From: Chytriomyces cf. hyalinus JEL632
Taxonomy: Eukaryota; Chytridiomycota; Chytridiomycetes; Chytridiales; Chytriomycetaceae
DNA length: 64,000 nucleotides
Direction: 5' to 3'
Assembly: GCA_025435555.1 (NCBI GenBank)
Contig: JAIWWG010000075.1
Span: 107,917-171,916 of the forward strand
Below, one piece after another: positions 33,547-43,954 of the stretch. The notes beneath the pieces were generated by a model. The model ran no database searches and had not been told where the DNA came from. It saw only the letters and a list, made by a program, of their open reading frames with translations. The position numbers and the translations under genes are program-made. Numbering within the stretch: the first letter of the stretch is position 1; each line of letters opens with the position of its first letter.

Positions 33547-34785
33547 ATGCATGCTTTCCTGGAGGAGTTTGAGAACGAACACAGACGCCTAGCCCTCTAC
33601 ACCAAAACCAACGAAGACATCTGGGCTGCATACCAAAGCATGCTGAACTGTGTATCCAGTACCAGTGATGACAAAAGAGTGCAGAATGAAGCGTACAAAT
33701 TGTTGGTTCGTATGACAAACTCACCTTGATGGCCGTTCACTGACACTCATTTCAACTTAAGAAATGCCAGACACGCTTTTTCGATGAGGTCAATAAGCGA
33801 AGAGATGTGTTTGATATGGCCCTCAAGAATGCAGACATGTTGAAGCTGTTAAGTTGCAAACAAAGACATTTGAATATTTAACGAATGGAACTCATCCAAG
33901 CCGCATGCGTCACGTTTTACAAATGACTGCACACCTGTGCGCTGAGGCAGTGTACAACTAATCATTGAAAATGTTGTTGAATGTGACAAAGAAGATCTAG
34001 ATTATATACCTGTAAGTCCATTTCTAAATCACTTGCATTTTTCTTATCAATCGGCTACTGTTTGTATATTCCAGGTGTCGTCACCTTCAAGCAAAAGCAC
34101 TGAATCGTCGATTGAAAGTCATGACAATGAAATGATTGACAGTCCCGCAGACTTCCTTAACATGTTCTTACGGAGCCGAGTTAAGTTGGCAGACATGAAG
34201 CTCACTTCAGGAAAAACCATCGAAGATGTCTTCAAACATATCTGCTGCCATGACCATGGAGATGGTAAAGAAAGGTATACCATACATGTGCATGATTTCA
34301 CCTGTGCATGATTTTTCAACACGTCTTGAATTTTCTTGTCAATGTAGGGCGGAATTTTCATGGATTTTGAATGTCGATGATCCATTTTCTATGGCTGGCT
34401 TTTCTCATGACGACCAAGCAGACATCTGCAAAATATGGAAAGAGCAGTGTCGAAGGTTCTCACTATTGTCTCTCCTTGTTTGATCCCTGACTAAGCATAG
34501 TGAATCCAGTCAGAAATACTTCACTGCCAATGGTTGGAGTACTATTAACAACGACTATGCAAAATGCCAAGCTGAGCTTGACTCCGTCGAAAAAGTATGA
34601 CTTCATCTTATCTCGCATGAATTACACATCTAACATACGTGCGCTCATGATAGATGGTCAATCAAGGGTTGCGATGCAAACAAATCTATAAAGCAATCTT
34701 GTCCCTTCCTGCCCTTCAGGCGGCAGAAGAATTGGACGAAGTACCAATTGTCAGAGGCTTGCGGCAACCAATTGCCCTGATGTGA
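33547..34785 (+). pseudogene. Unrecognised multi-exon gene with frameshifts
   Basis: Coding-like blocks in splice-compatible order: 33547 (MHAFLEEFENEHRRLALY) to about 33705, about 33760-34010 (two frame changes, near 33840 and 33955), 34076-34274, then ending in AG|GTATACC; AEFSWILNVDDPFSMAGF from about 34349; QKYFTANGWSTINNDYAK from about 34500; and MVNQGLRCKQIYKAI from about 34654 to TGA near 34784. Donors GTAAGT (34013), GTATAC and GTATGA and their acceptors keep phase. The two frame changes suggest a pseudogene. The product is acidic and helical; I do not recognise the family. Its first exon can be joined in phase to the coiled-coil exon remnant just upstream (GG...TG|GTAATT to CCAG|GCAACA). 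Confidence 0.5.
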
Positions 34786-35139
34786 GTGTCACTTATCCAT
34801 CATTTTTGCTGTTTGGTGACAGATTTCTTTTCGGATAAAGTTTTGGACTTTGGTCAAAACACTGCTCAGTCGAAAGTGAGGCGGAATACTTCTGCAACAT
34901 GTGGGACATATTATTTTTGATTGAACCTGACGGCATTCAATGAAACCATCAAAATGGGGCAAGCTTAATACCAAAGACCGTGCAAATGTGAGGAGGCGCC
35001 AGTCTGATGTATTGTTGAACAGTGCGGCCGTGGCTAAAATCTCACCAACAGGCACTGAATGGAAGCTGTATTCCTCAGTAAAATTGCCTTCTTGTTCTCA
35101 GTGGCGTGGTTTGCCGCCACATGTTTCCAGTTCATTTCC
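34786..35139. other. Intergenic
   Basis: No gene or clear repeat was seen. Confidence 0.4.
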
Positions 35140-35660
35140 TGTTGCGGATCCTGGTCAAGGTGGACCAGCGGTCTCCTCATGTACTCAACATAAAGGAGAG
35201 CTCAAAATCTCTGGAATGCATGAAGATGTGGGAAACAGGTGTTTGAGCACCTGCAGACCCCATACGTAACAAAGATGTGAAATACACATGACTTTGTGTA
35301 AATATAGACAAGCCACGGGGACAGTAACACACCGTCGATCACACACACAGGTCTCTGGCACATCTGCCAAGTCCTACGAGCACCCACGTGCCATCCACGG
35401 CTATTTATGGTCACTGGATGAGAAGTTGTGAGGCATACTGCCAAGACCCCAATAAAGCTTTATTTACACAAAGTTGGGACCTTAAACGATCCACCACGAT
35501 AACACACCATCACATGACACCCTCACCAAGTCGTCATAAGGTGTCAGACTCTATCACTCTAGAGAATACCAACAGTACTAAGCCAAACTACCTGCAACAC
35601 CAAGCATTCGGCAGAAACACACCAGTACATAGCTTGTGTAGTTGAAACGAAGGTTTGAGC
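35140..35660. repeat. 521-bp near-identical repeat, copy 1
   Basis: Matches 63480-64000 base for base apart from about half a dozen substitutions (for example ACGTAAC/GCGTAAC and TTTATGG/TTTACGG). The first about 45 bases are a piece of copia reverse transcriptase coding sequence (minus strand), followed by non-coding sequence with AATAAAGCTTTATT. The match may run beyond 35660, but the window ends at the partner's base 64000. Confidence 0.92.
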
Positions 35661-36689
35661 CTGGATAGGCAGCACTTGAGGACCCAGATCTTGCATAAGC
35701 AAAGTTCAAAGTTAGTACACCACAGTCAAACTGACACCCTGAAACGTACATGGACAGCAGGCAGCGCTGCTTACCTGTACACCGTCACTTGGACCCATGG
35801 CTCCCTGCCCAGGTGGGAGAGTCCCCGTCAGCGGTCCAAGGATACAGTCATATGCACTTTGGACGTTGGTTGGATAGTTTCTTATTCAAATCGTAAGTTT
35901 TTGGATTGGTAAAGGCCCAACAGTCCTTCGGGGGATTTCCATCTCGGTTCTTTATAATTTCTACCGTGAAAAAATAGAAAACCATGGAGATACCCATGAG
36001 TTTCCACCCATGAGTGATTCTTTTATGTTCTATTCCAAAGGGTATAAATGGTAGAGCTTCCACAAGGCAAATAAACATCTTCTCAGACCAAAATCATTGT
36101 TGTAGAACCTAGTCCTCAAGTCACAAACCATCGTACTGCGTGCCACCACCATTTGTACCGACATTTCCAAGGGCTCCCATTGCTCCTGCAGATGCTGAAG
36201 GATTACATCGCATTTCTGGTGACTAACAATCTATTTTCAGTTGCTTTTACTTCTCTAATTGCGTGCGTACACCAGGCCGCCATGGAAGAAACTTACCGCA
36301 CCGTTCACCAGCCTTTTTTGATGAATGAGAGAGAAAGTACTACACTTTTGCAAACAATAACATACACGACCCCAAAAAAGATGAATAAATTTTAATTATA
36401 TTGGTGGGTGGTCGCATTTCGCTCCTTTTGATTGATTGATTGATTGATTTATTCAGGTTTATCGATAATAGTAAAAACACGTGTACTATTTAGTTGTGGT
36501 GGGTGTAATAAAAAATTCAAGAATCTATTGAACTCGACAGTTCAAACCTTGGAAAGAATCAAGCACAGATGTATGAACACAAAAGCATTTGGATCAGTCC
36601 GACACGATTGCGAGAAAGAGGCCGCTACGCCAGATAAACGAGGAGAAAACACGCAGCGTGTATGTCACGGCTCAAGGCAAAATGGCCAC
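35661..36689. other. Intergenic with (TGAT)n; possible small exon pair
   Basis: A TGAT microsatellite lies at about 36427-36450. Around 36130-36390 a proline-rich reading frame (VPPPFVPTFPRAPIAP) can be spliced across a 55-70-nt intron (G|GTGACT to CACCAG|G), giving a short tail ending at TGA, but no start was found. Otherwise nothing recognisable. Confidence 0.35.
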
Positions 36690-37070
36690 TCACAAATCGG
36701 GGACATTTTTCATTGGCCAATTCAAGTCCAATATCGGTCGAAGTCTGTCCTGACAGCAGAACGCCCTTCTTCCACTTAGAGATGCAAAATGGTCTCGGTT
36801 GGTTTCTGACCGCACCATCACATCGATATTCTCAAGATACGTGTCCCAAGAATCCAAGGAAAACAAGTATCCCGGGATTTTGCCAACATCTGGACACTCA
36901 GCAACCAGTTGAGATTGCTGAAATTGAACACGACCTGTGCTTTCGGCTTCAGAGTTAGATTCTTTCTCGTCTTCTGCACTCTTGCGACTTTTACTGCGAG
37001 ATGCGCGCTTTTTCGAAGAAGGAGGTGAATTGTTCGCGTCACTACTGCGACTGGCACGGCCATTCGTCAA
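36690..37070 (-). CDS. Hypothetical small nuclear-type protein (weak)
   Basis: A 126-codon open frame without an ATG at its 5' end. The first part is Ser/Arg/Lys-rich with a possible nuclear localisation signal (KKRASRSKSRK), then acidic (EDEKESNSEAE), then an uncharged region with WDTYLENIDVMV. The composition suggests real coding sequence, perhaps a 3' exon whose start is upstream. No family was recognised. Confidence 0.3.
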   Translation of the reverse strand: MTNGRASRSSDANNSPPSSKKRASRSKSRKSAEDEKESNSEAESTGRVQFQQSQLVAECPDVGKIPGYLFSLDSWDTYLENIDVMVRSETNRDHFASLSGRRAFCCQDRLRPILDLNWPMKNVPDL

Positions 37071-37415
37071 CCCTCAAGACAGACGTCTGGCCCCTTCACA
37101 GGATGGCTTCAATGAATCCTGGAGGACCCCGTAAATGTCATTTTGGATTTACGGACACTTTAAATAACTCACATGGGAAAATGCCGGACAAAAGCGCTTC
37201 GATTGAAGGGTATGATCGCATGTTTTATTGAGCAGGAGCAGTTTCAGATCCACTGTTGCTTCAAAAAGACCCACTGTTTGCCCTTGCTGGTGTCAGCTGC
37301 TGCTTGGCCGAATTCGCTGCTTGGACTTAATGGTTCGACGCCATCTTGTCGCTTTAGAAGCCTGTTTCACGGGTAAAACCATGTTGCTTCGGTGTTGTTT
37401 TCCCGCCCTCATAAA
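37071..37415. other. Intergenic, upstream of the NTase/SDR gene
   Basis: No gene seen. Confidence 0.35.
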
Positions 37416-40400
37416 ATGCAAGCACAGCAAAACAAAAACTTAACAAACAATTTGATGAATCGTCACAAGTGCCAGTTCAGGATCCCAACCGACGAGTTGG
37501 AATCCAACAGGCAAGACCATGAACCCGCAGATGAGCCCCTCCGCTTCGATCCCGACTCGCACCACAACGACAACGACTCGGAGGCTGGGCGGCTCGATCG
37601 GGAAGCGCGGATTGAGACTGAAAGGATTCTCTTAGAGACAGGCAAGTGATTCACATAAGTCACATAAGTGCATTGAATTGGTTCGTTTGTTGATGGTGGT
37701 TGATGACACACTGTTTGTCAGCAGATGGTGACACCCACAAACTGGCCGCCCGTCTGAACAGAACGGCGCTCGCATCAAGCGCCGTGTTCATGTCTGCTGT
37801 CGTTGGCCATGTTCCATTCAGGATCCTGGCGCAGTTGATCAAACTGGTCTTCAAACTCGAAGACACTCTTGACGACGGCATAGTGATCGAACTCGTTATT
37901 GCAAAGAACGCGGCGCATTCCCCACTGCGATCTTTTCAGTTCCATCACCTTGGATCGCACTTGTTGAATTCGGATTCGTTGCATCAGTGTCTGTTGCGGA
38001 CTAGTCGCAGTGAAATGCGCAATTTCCATTCTCCGTATTCGAATGTTGTTAATGAGTTGCCGTCTTTTTCTGTGTTTGATGAAGTCACGGGAGAGGCAAA
38101 GGTGGGGCGTTGATTTAACTCTGATGCGCGCGCTGTTTTTACTGAGCTTCTTCTTTTTCGATACTCAGAGCGTGTTTAAACGGCGCCATCTCGACTTGAA
38201 CGAATCTATGCATCCGTTTCTACAAAGCGTGGAATACGAACGGGATTCTGTTTCTGAAAAGTCTGACTCGGATCCTGAGAAGGACAAATCGTTCGGTGCC
38301 AAAACGGATGTTCCGATTGGCCATGTTTCCGTTGTTGCCACGAAAGCCATGTTTGACCGTGCATTGAATGTGTTTACCTTGGGTCTTTTGAAAAACGTCC
38401 CTCTCGCGAGAGATAAGGCCATTGTTGCGGGTGGTGCCATTTGTGCGTGTTTGCATCCCTGGCCAGCGCATGTTGTTGAAAAATATCGACTGGAGCACAG
38501 AATGGAAGCTTTCCTGTACGGCTCTGTTTTGGCCGCATTTCCAAAAGAAATTGCGGTCATGATTGAACGCTATGCTGGATTTATTGCAAAGTGGGCGGAT
38601 GCTGTGGATGTGGAATTGTTTCATCATCTCTGTGGGCAGGCTTCTCCGTATTCTGGAAGTGACATTGATGTGTTTTTTGTTTGTCCGCAAGGGGCAACGA
38701 ATGTCACTGCTGCTGTGAACCATTTACCTGCAATGCATCAAGCTATTCTCAAGAATCGAACTGCAGCGCCTGTTAGGAAATACATCAACTTGAAGCAGCC
38801 GCATTGGATTCGTAATATCGATGGAATGGATCCAGAGTATGACTGGTTCATTGATGCGGACAATGAAGTTGAAAGAGTGAATGCCGAAAAGCAAGGCAGA
38901 GAATTCAAGCCATTTTCTGAACGCTACCAAAACCTGCCCGAAAGTGGCAAGATTCCTGATAAACGCGGTTGGACTTTGGTTCATGAGCGTGCCGTTGAAG
39001 CTCGAATGCGACTCCTTTGGACCGTGCGAACGACAAACTCCATCACGATTTCTGGATGTCACCCTGTACGCCATACTCAGCTCATGCTTCCAGTTGTTCG
39101 TGCTGCAGAGCAAGTTGTGTATCCGTTTGACTTGGACTGTGTGAGCGTGTTTTATGACGGCAACAAAGTGTACGCAACCCCACGAGCACTGCGATCCTTC
39201 AACACGCGAACAAACTTTGTCGACACGCGTTGTATTCAAGACCGTGCGAGGTGTATCCGGATCCTAAAATACGCGACACGAGGGTTCAGTTCGCTTGTGT
39301 TTGAGATTTGTAGGCATTTTCCGAGATGTGATGTGGATGTGAGCAAAAGTTTGAGGGAGGCGCTTGTGCGTGGGTTTCCTGAACGTGTGAATGAGCGGAA
39401 AGGTGGAAATGCGGAGGATAGCGATGAGGAGGATGACTATGATGATGACTGGTTTCCGTTGCGGTTTCATCCCGATGCTGGGAATGCGGATGTTGAACCG
39501 AATGCGTATTTGATTGGAATGGATTATGTGAGTTTTTATTTTTATTTTTTTATTTTTATTTTTTTTTAATCACTGTATATTCCTTTCATAGACGCCGGCA
39601 CCGCTCTTGTACGGTCCCGGTATAGAACCATCGGATCTGCTCCAACAAATTCAAACATTCGAAAGTCCCGAAAACTTTCCAGAATTGCGCAACAGATCCC
39701 CGCTCGTCCACATTTTACGACATAAAACAACATCCAACACATCATCCTTCCAAGCCGAAATCCAAAAATCTCGGGATTCGTTGATTCCAATACAATTCAA
39801 ATTCTTGAAGGATGCCGTGATTGGAAGGAGAGTGAAATTTGGGACTGCGTTCCATTTGTGTTACATATGTAAAACGGATGTTGCGTTCGAGGATGGAGAC
39901 GAGAAGGAGATTGTTGTAGATTCTGATTCAATGGAGGAGGATGGTAGTGAGGCGTCAGTTGCAGAGGAAAGCGATGGGAAGGATGAAACGAAACCAACAC
40001 GGAAAATTGCGCTCTGTGCAGACTGCCATGCACTGAATACACGCAAACAAGCGGAAACTGCCGATATGACTGGAATGCACGCGTTAGTAACTGGCGGGCG
40101 TATAAAAATTGGGAAAGCTGTTGCACTGCGGTTACTCCGAAACGGTGCGACAGTCCATGTAACGACGCGGTTCCCGTTGCTACTGATTCATGCGTTTCGT
40201 CAGGAAGAGGATTCTGAGGTGTGGTGGTCGCGAATGAATGTGTATTCGCTGGATTTAAAGAATTTGGCGGCTGTTTCGGGGTTTTGTGAGTATTTGATGG
40301 GGAGGTTGGAGAGGATTGATGTGTTTGTCCAGAATGCTGCGCAGACTGTGTGGCGGCCACCGGCGTATTACGAGCCAATGGTGAAGGGTGAAAGTGAATT

Positions 40401-41148
40401 ATTGGCGTCGATGGGGGATTCTGAATTATTGCGATGGGTTCGGTTTTACGTGCCGGGTTCGCGTTCGACTCCGCTTGAGACTTTTGAGAACTTGTCGCTG
40501 GAAGCTGCGAGTCCAGGATTGGACGGTAACGCATCAGCACCCATGGATTCCATCACCGTTGCTTCCGAAGTTGTGGTCTCCCCGTGGAGCTTGGAGCAAG
40601 CCGCCAAATCCGCCGATCCTATTGACTTACGTAGTGTCACTACATGGAACCAAACGCTCCCACAAATTCCAACCAGCGAAATGGCAGAAGTCTTGATCAT
40701 CAACAGTTTTGCGCCAATGATGCTCTTGCAAAAGTTGCAACCGCTGCTTTCGCCGGCTTCTAGACCTCGAGCGAATCCATCGTTTGTTGTGAATGTGACT
40801 TCTCGCGAGGGTAGCTTTGCAGCCACGCGTGATCAGGATGGACGTGCCTCGTTTTTTAATGATGTTGCTGGACAGCATCCGCATACGAATATGGCCAAAG
40901 CGGCGTTGAATCGATTGACACAGACGATTGCTCCAGATTGGGCGATTCAAGGGGTATATGTGACAGCGGTAGACCCTGGATGGGTCAGTTTGATGGGTCC
41001 TGATGGGGAAGGGAGTAGTGCAGTTGAACCGCCATTGACGGCGGAAGATGGGGCGGCGAGGATTTTGGATCCAGTTTTTGCGGGGTTGAAGGGGAAGGTG
41101 TTTTGGAGTGGAGTTTTGTTGAGGAATTTTCGGGTGTCGGATTGGTAG
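37416..41148 (+). CDS. Nucleotidyltransferase-like / zinc-ribbon / short-chain dehydrogenase fusion, 1172 aa
   Basis: Four exons fit in phase: 37416-37641, 37725-38101, 38169-39527 and 39592-41148 (3519 nt). Intron 1 uses a GC donor (GCAAGT). The middle part has VAGGAICACL and later SDIDVFF (about residue 363), the spacing of a nucleotidyltransferase-fold active site, followed by FDLDCVSVFYDG and RILKYATRGF. A possible zinc-binding pair (CYIC near 744, CADC near 796) leads directly to a Rossmann-fold SDR (about 816-1172): VTGGRIKIGKA, NAAQT and NVTSREG. Where classical SDRs have YxxxK, this one reads TNMAK, so the catalytic Tyr is missing or replaced. Substrate unknown. Both halves are well preserved, so the gene is likely active. 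Confidence 0.75.
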
Positions 41149-41256
41149 ATTTTTGTTTGAGTTCATGTGCAGTGCAGGGGGGTCGGGACTTTGTGTGAAT
41201 GGGGTTTGTGGAAGCATAAACTTTAGTGTTACTTCGGTTGACTCGACTGTGTTTAA

Positions 41257-41469
41257 TTACTCCAACTCTCCGTTTTGGTAAAGTTGCATCCATGGTACTT
41301 CTGCGTTCGTGTCCTTCAATGCCGTCTTTTCCTGGGATTCCCGCAGCGAATCCAGCAGTCGCTGTGTGTATTCGGGACATTGCCAGGGAAGATGAGCTGA
41401 GCTGGGATCATGGCAGATTGCGCAGGCCTGTTCGGTTTCGTGAGGCGGACGAAAAGCTGGTTCTGTCAT
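41257..41469 (-). CDS. Small CCHC-type zinc-knuckle-like protein, 70 aa
   Basis: ATG 41469 to stop 41257 on the minus strand. It contains CAICHDPSSAHLPWQC, a Cys-x2-Cys-x6-His-x4-Cys pattern close to a zinc knuckle, followed by an acidic helical tail. It is convergent with the SDR fusion gene. It is small but the motif is coherent; it could also be the last exon of a longer gene. Confidence 0.5.
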   Translation of the reverse strand: MTEPAFRPPHETEQACAICHDPSSAHLPWQCPEYTQRLLDSLRESQEKTALKDTNAEVPWMQLYQNGELE

Positions 41470-41858
41470 GTTTGGTGTCTTATTATTGAATCAAAATGTC
41501 AGCAACGCGTTTTTGTTTCTTTTGGTACTGGTAAACCCCATCTGCCCAAGTTCAGAGAACAGAACAGATCCGAGAAGAATGATCCCACAGCCAGCACCTC
41601 CGCCATGAATGCCCACAGCTGACAACGTTCACATTGTCAACCACGAAACCATGGACACGATGAAAAGAATGATGCACTCACGCGCAGATCATTCGGCCAT
41701 TCGAACGAATGCGGGGATTGCGTTAGGCTCTTGCATATTTGTGCACGCTTTTTTTTTTTTTTGTTCAAGCGTTATCCACGAACAATTTTAAGCATGTGTC
41801 AGTCATCATGCGACTGGCTTTACTAATTTTTTTCAAACTCAAAATCCAGACTGCGAGA
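41470..41858. other. Intergenic, poly(T) tract
   Basis: Contains a 13-T run at about 41750-41762. No gene seen. Confidence 0.4.
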
Positions 41859-43501
41859 ATGGCTCCCGTGCAATGGTTGGCTGCCGATACTGACAAGGAC
41901 TCGGTGTCCGTTGAAGTGATCCCCGACTCTGCTGAACCCGATGTTCGGACCAGTCGTGAGAGTGAGTCCTGCTGACCCATTCTACCACTACATCACGCAT
42001 GCTGACCTGCCCCTGCAATATCCATGAACATACAGCGTCTTCACTGGCTCGCCGACACAGCCGGAGCACTGCTACTTTCGTATCAACTGAAGCGCTCCTC
42101 TCTGCCGTCAAATCGGAAGACGAGATCAAAGCCGTGCGCAAAGCGTACAAGGGCAGGAAGGGGCGAAATCTGGCCAAGTTCTATGAGAGCCAGAACGAAC
42201 GTATCGAAGAGCTTTTGAAACCAGTCGACCAAGAAGTGGACGAAAACGAAGAGGCGAATCTGGTCAAGGTTTGTGTTTGCTGCAATTCATCTTTCCATGC
42301 CGTTTCATTCGATGGACAAATCATTCTCGACGGGTGCATGCCAGATACTGATGTGCCGTGTGCTTTGTTTTTGTTTGTTAGCTGAACATTGCAATGTATG
42401 GATCGCTCATTGCAAACATTCTTCTGTTGGGACTGCAGCTGTTTGCCGCAATCACTTCGAAATCGCTGGCACTGTTTGCTACCATGGCTGATTCATTCAT
42501 GTTTGTTATCTATCTGGTCGAGTTTTGTGGGAATGTGTCTCAACTCTTGATTTTGTCCAGGGATCTTGCCTCAAATAGCGTCCTCCTTTTTGCTAGTGTC
42601 TCTGCTGCAAAAAAGAACATTCAGCATTTTCCAGCTGGTAAACAGCGGTTTGAAACGGCAGGAATCGTCGTTTTTTCAAGCATTATGGGCGCCTTGTCCG
42701 TGCAGCTCATCATCGAAGGAGCTAAAACTCTCGGCAGTGGAGATCATGCTACTGATCTGGGAGTAGTCAACTTGTCGTGTATTGGAGTCGCTGTGGGTGT
42801 GTACTGAAGTCTTTTTTATATGCTGTGGCTTTATCTGACTTTTTTCCATATCGCCGCAGCGTTGAAAATTTGTCTGTGGGCATACTGCAGGTTGCTGTCG
42901 CAGTATCCTACCGCCAAGATTCTTGCCCAAGATCACAGAAATGATGTTTTGCTCAACATTGCCGGTATCATTTTGTCCATCCTTGGAGACAAAGTGAAAT
43001 GGTGGATTGATCCTCTTGGTGGTATCCTGATTGCCACGTACATTCTTGTTAACTGGGGAGAAACTGCAGTTGGTGAGCAGTTTCTTAAAAAAAAAAAGAT
43101 ATCAGCGGATCTAACAAAATACACCACATCAGAGCACATTCAAATGTTTATTGGAAAGTCTGCATCGCCCACGTTCTTGTCTCGTGTTACATATCTGGCC
43201 ATGACACATCACCCTGAAGTCCTTCAGGTCGACACTGTCCGAGCTTATTCAAGTGGGGCAGGATACTTTGTGGAAGTCGACTTGGTCATGGATTCCATGA
43301 CGCCCCTTCAAAAGTCGCACGACATTGGTGAGGCTCTGCAGACAAAAATTGAGGGGTTAGAAGGCGTCGAGAGAGCATTTGTGCACATAGATTACGAAAC
43401 GGTTTGGCCTTTTTTTTTATTATTATTATTTCCTTCATGACATACCGGCTCTCTTACTCTAATGATTTCTTCAGACTCATGCCCCAGAGCATCCCTGCTG
43501 A
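41859..43501 (+). CDS. Cation diffusion facilitator (cation efflux) family transporter, 399 aa
   Basis: Seven exons fit in phase: 41859-41961, 42036-42268, 42382-42500, 42561-42796, 42860-43072, 43133-43401 and 43475-43501 (1200 nt). The order of CDF features is complete: FYESQNERIEELL, first helices (MYGSLIANILLLGLQLFAA), metal-site region SFMDLASN (made by splicing exons 3 and 4), FPAGKQRFETAGIVVFSS, QDHRNDVLLN, WWIDPLGG, and the cytoplasmic domain with HHPEV, DTVRAYSSG and FVHIDYET, ending THAPEHP. HRND/DxxxN-type metal sites suggest export or vacuolar loading of a divalent metal; many fungal relatives move Mn or Zn. A coding-like segment at about 43621-43737 could be an alternative last exon. 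Confidence 0.88.
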
Positions 43502-43954
43502 GCCATTCCTGCGAGTCCATGAGCGCGTCATCTTTTTTTTTTTTTGTTCTACAAGGCAGTTCACTTTTTTTATCAAGCAAGACTCTTAACAAGTGTCGAT
43601 TCTTTCTTTCAATGTTTCAGCCAAATTTAAAAGTGGATATTCATCTCCAACTGACAACGGAAAAACGCGTGTTTGCAAACCAGGGTTATAGGACAAGTTC
43701 TCCTGTTGATGGTGCCGGCGAGAGTACTGGCTTATGATGCTTGAGAGTTGAAGGAAAGATGCGAGAGCGATGGCGCCAAGAGCGACTCTTTTGGGTCACG
43801 GTTTGTCAGTCTTCATTTAAAATCCAATTCACGCGGTTCAGGTATTTCAACTTCCATCACGTCAGACAGTAACGTCAGGAAAGACAACGAATCAAAAACG
43901 ACAGAGACAAACAACGAAAAGAGAGAAAACCGCCTGAATAAACAATAGAAAAAG

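Noticed and set aside
36153-36395. 80-codon plus frame
   Set aside because: A different frame with plausible splicing over the same bases looks more coding-like, and neither has a clear start.
39797-40540. 247-codon minus-strand frame
   Set aside because: Lies opposite well-supported SDR fusion coding sequence; no motif.
40627-41217. 196-codon minus-strand frame
   Set aside because: Shadow of the SDR domain; Pro/Arg/Asn-rich with no recognisable feature.
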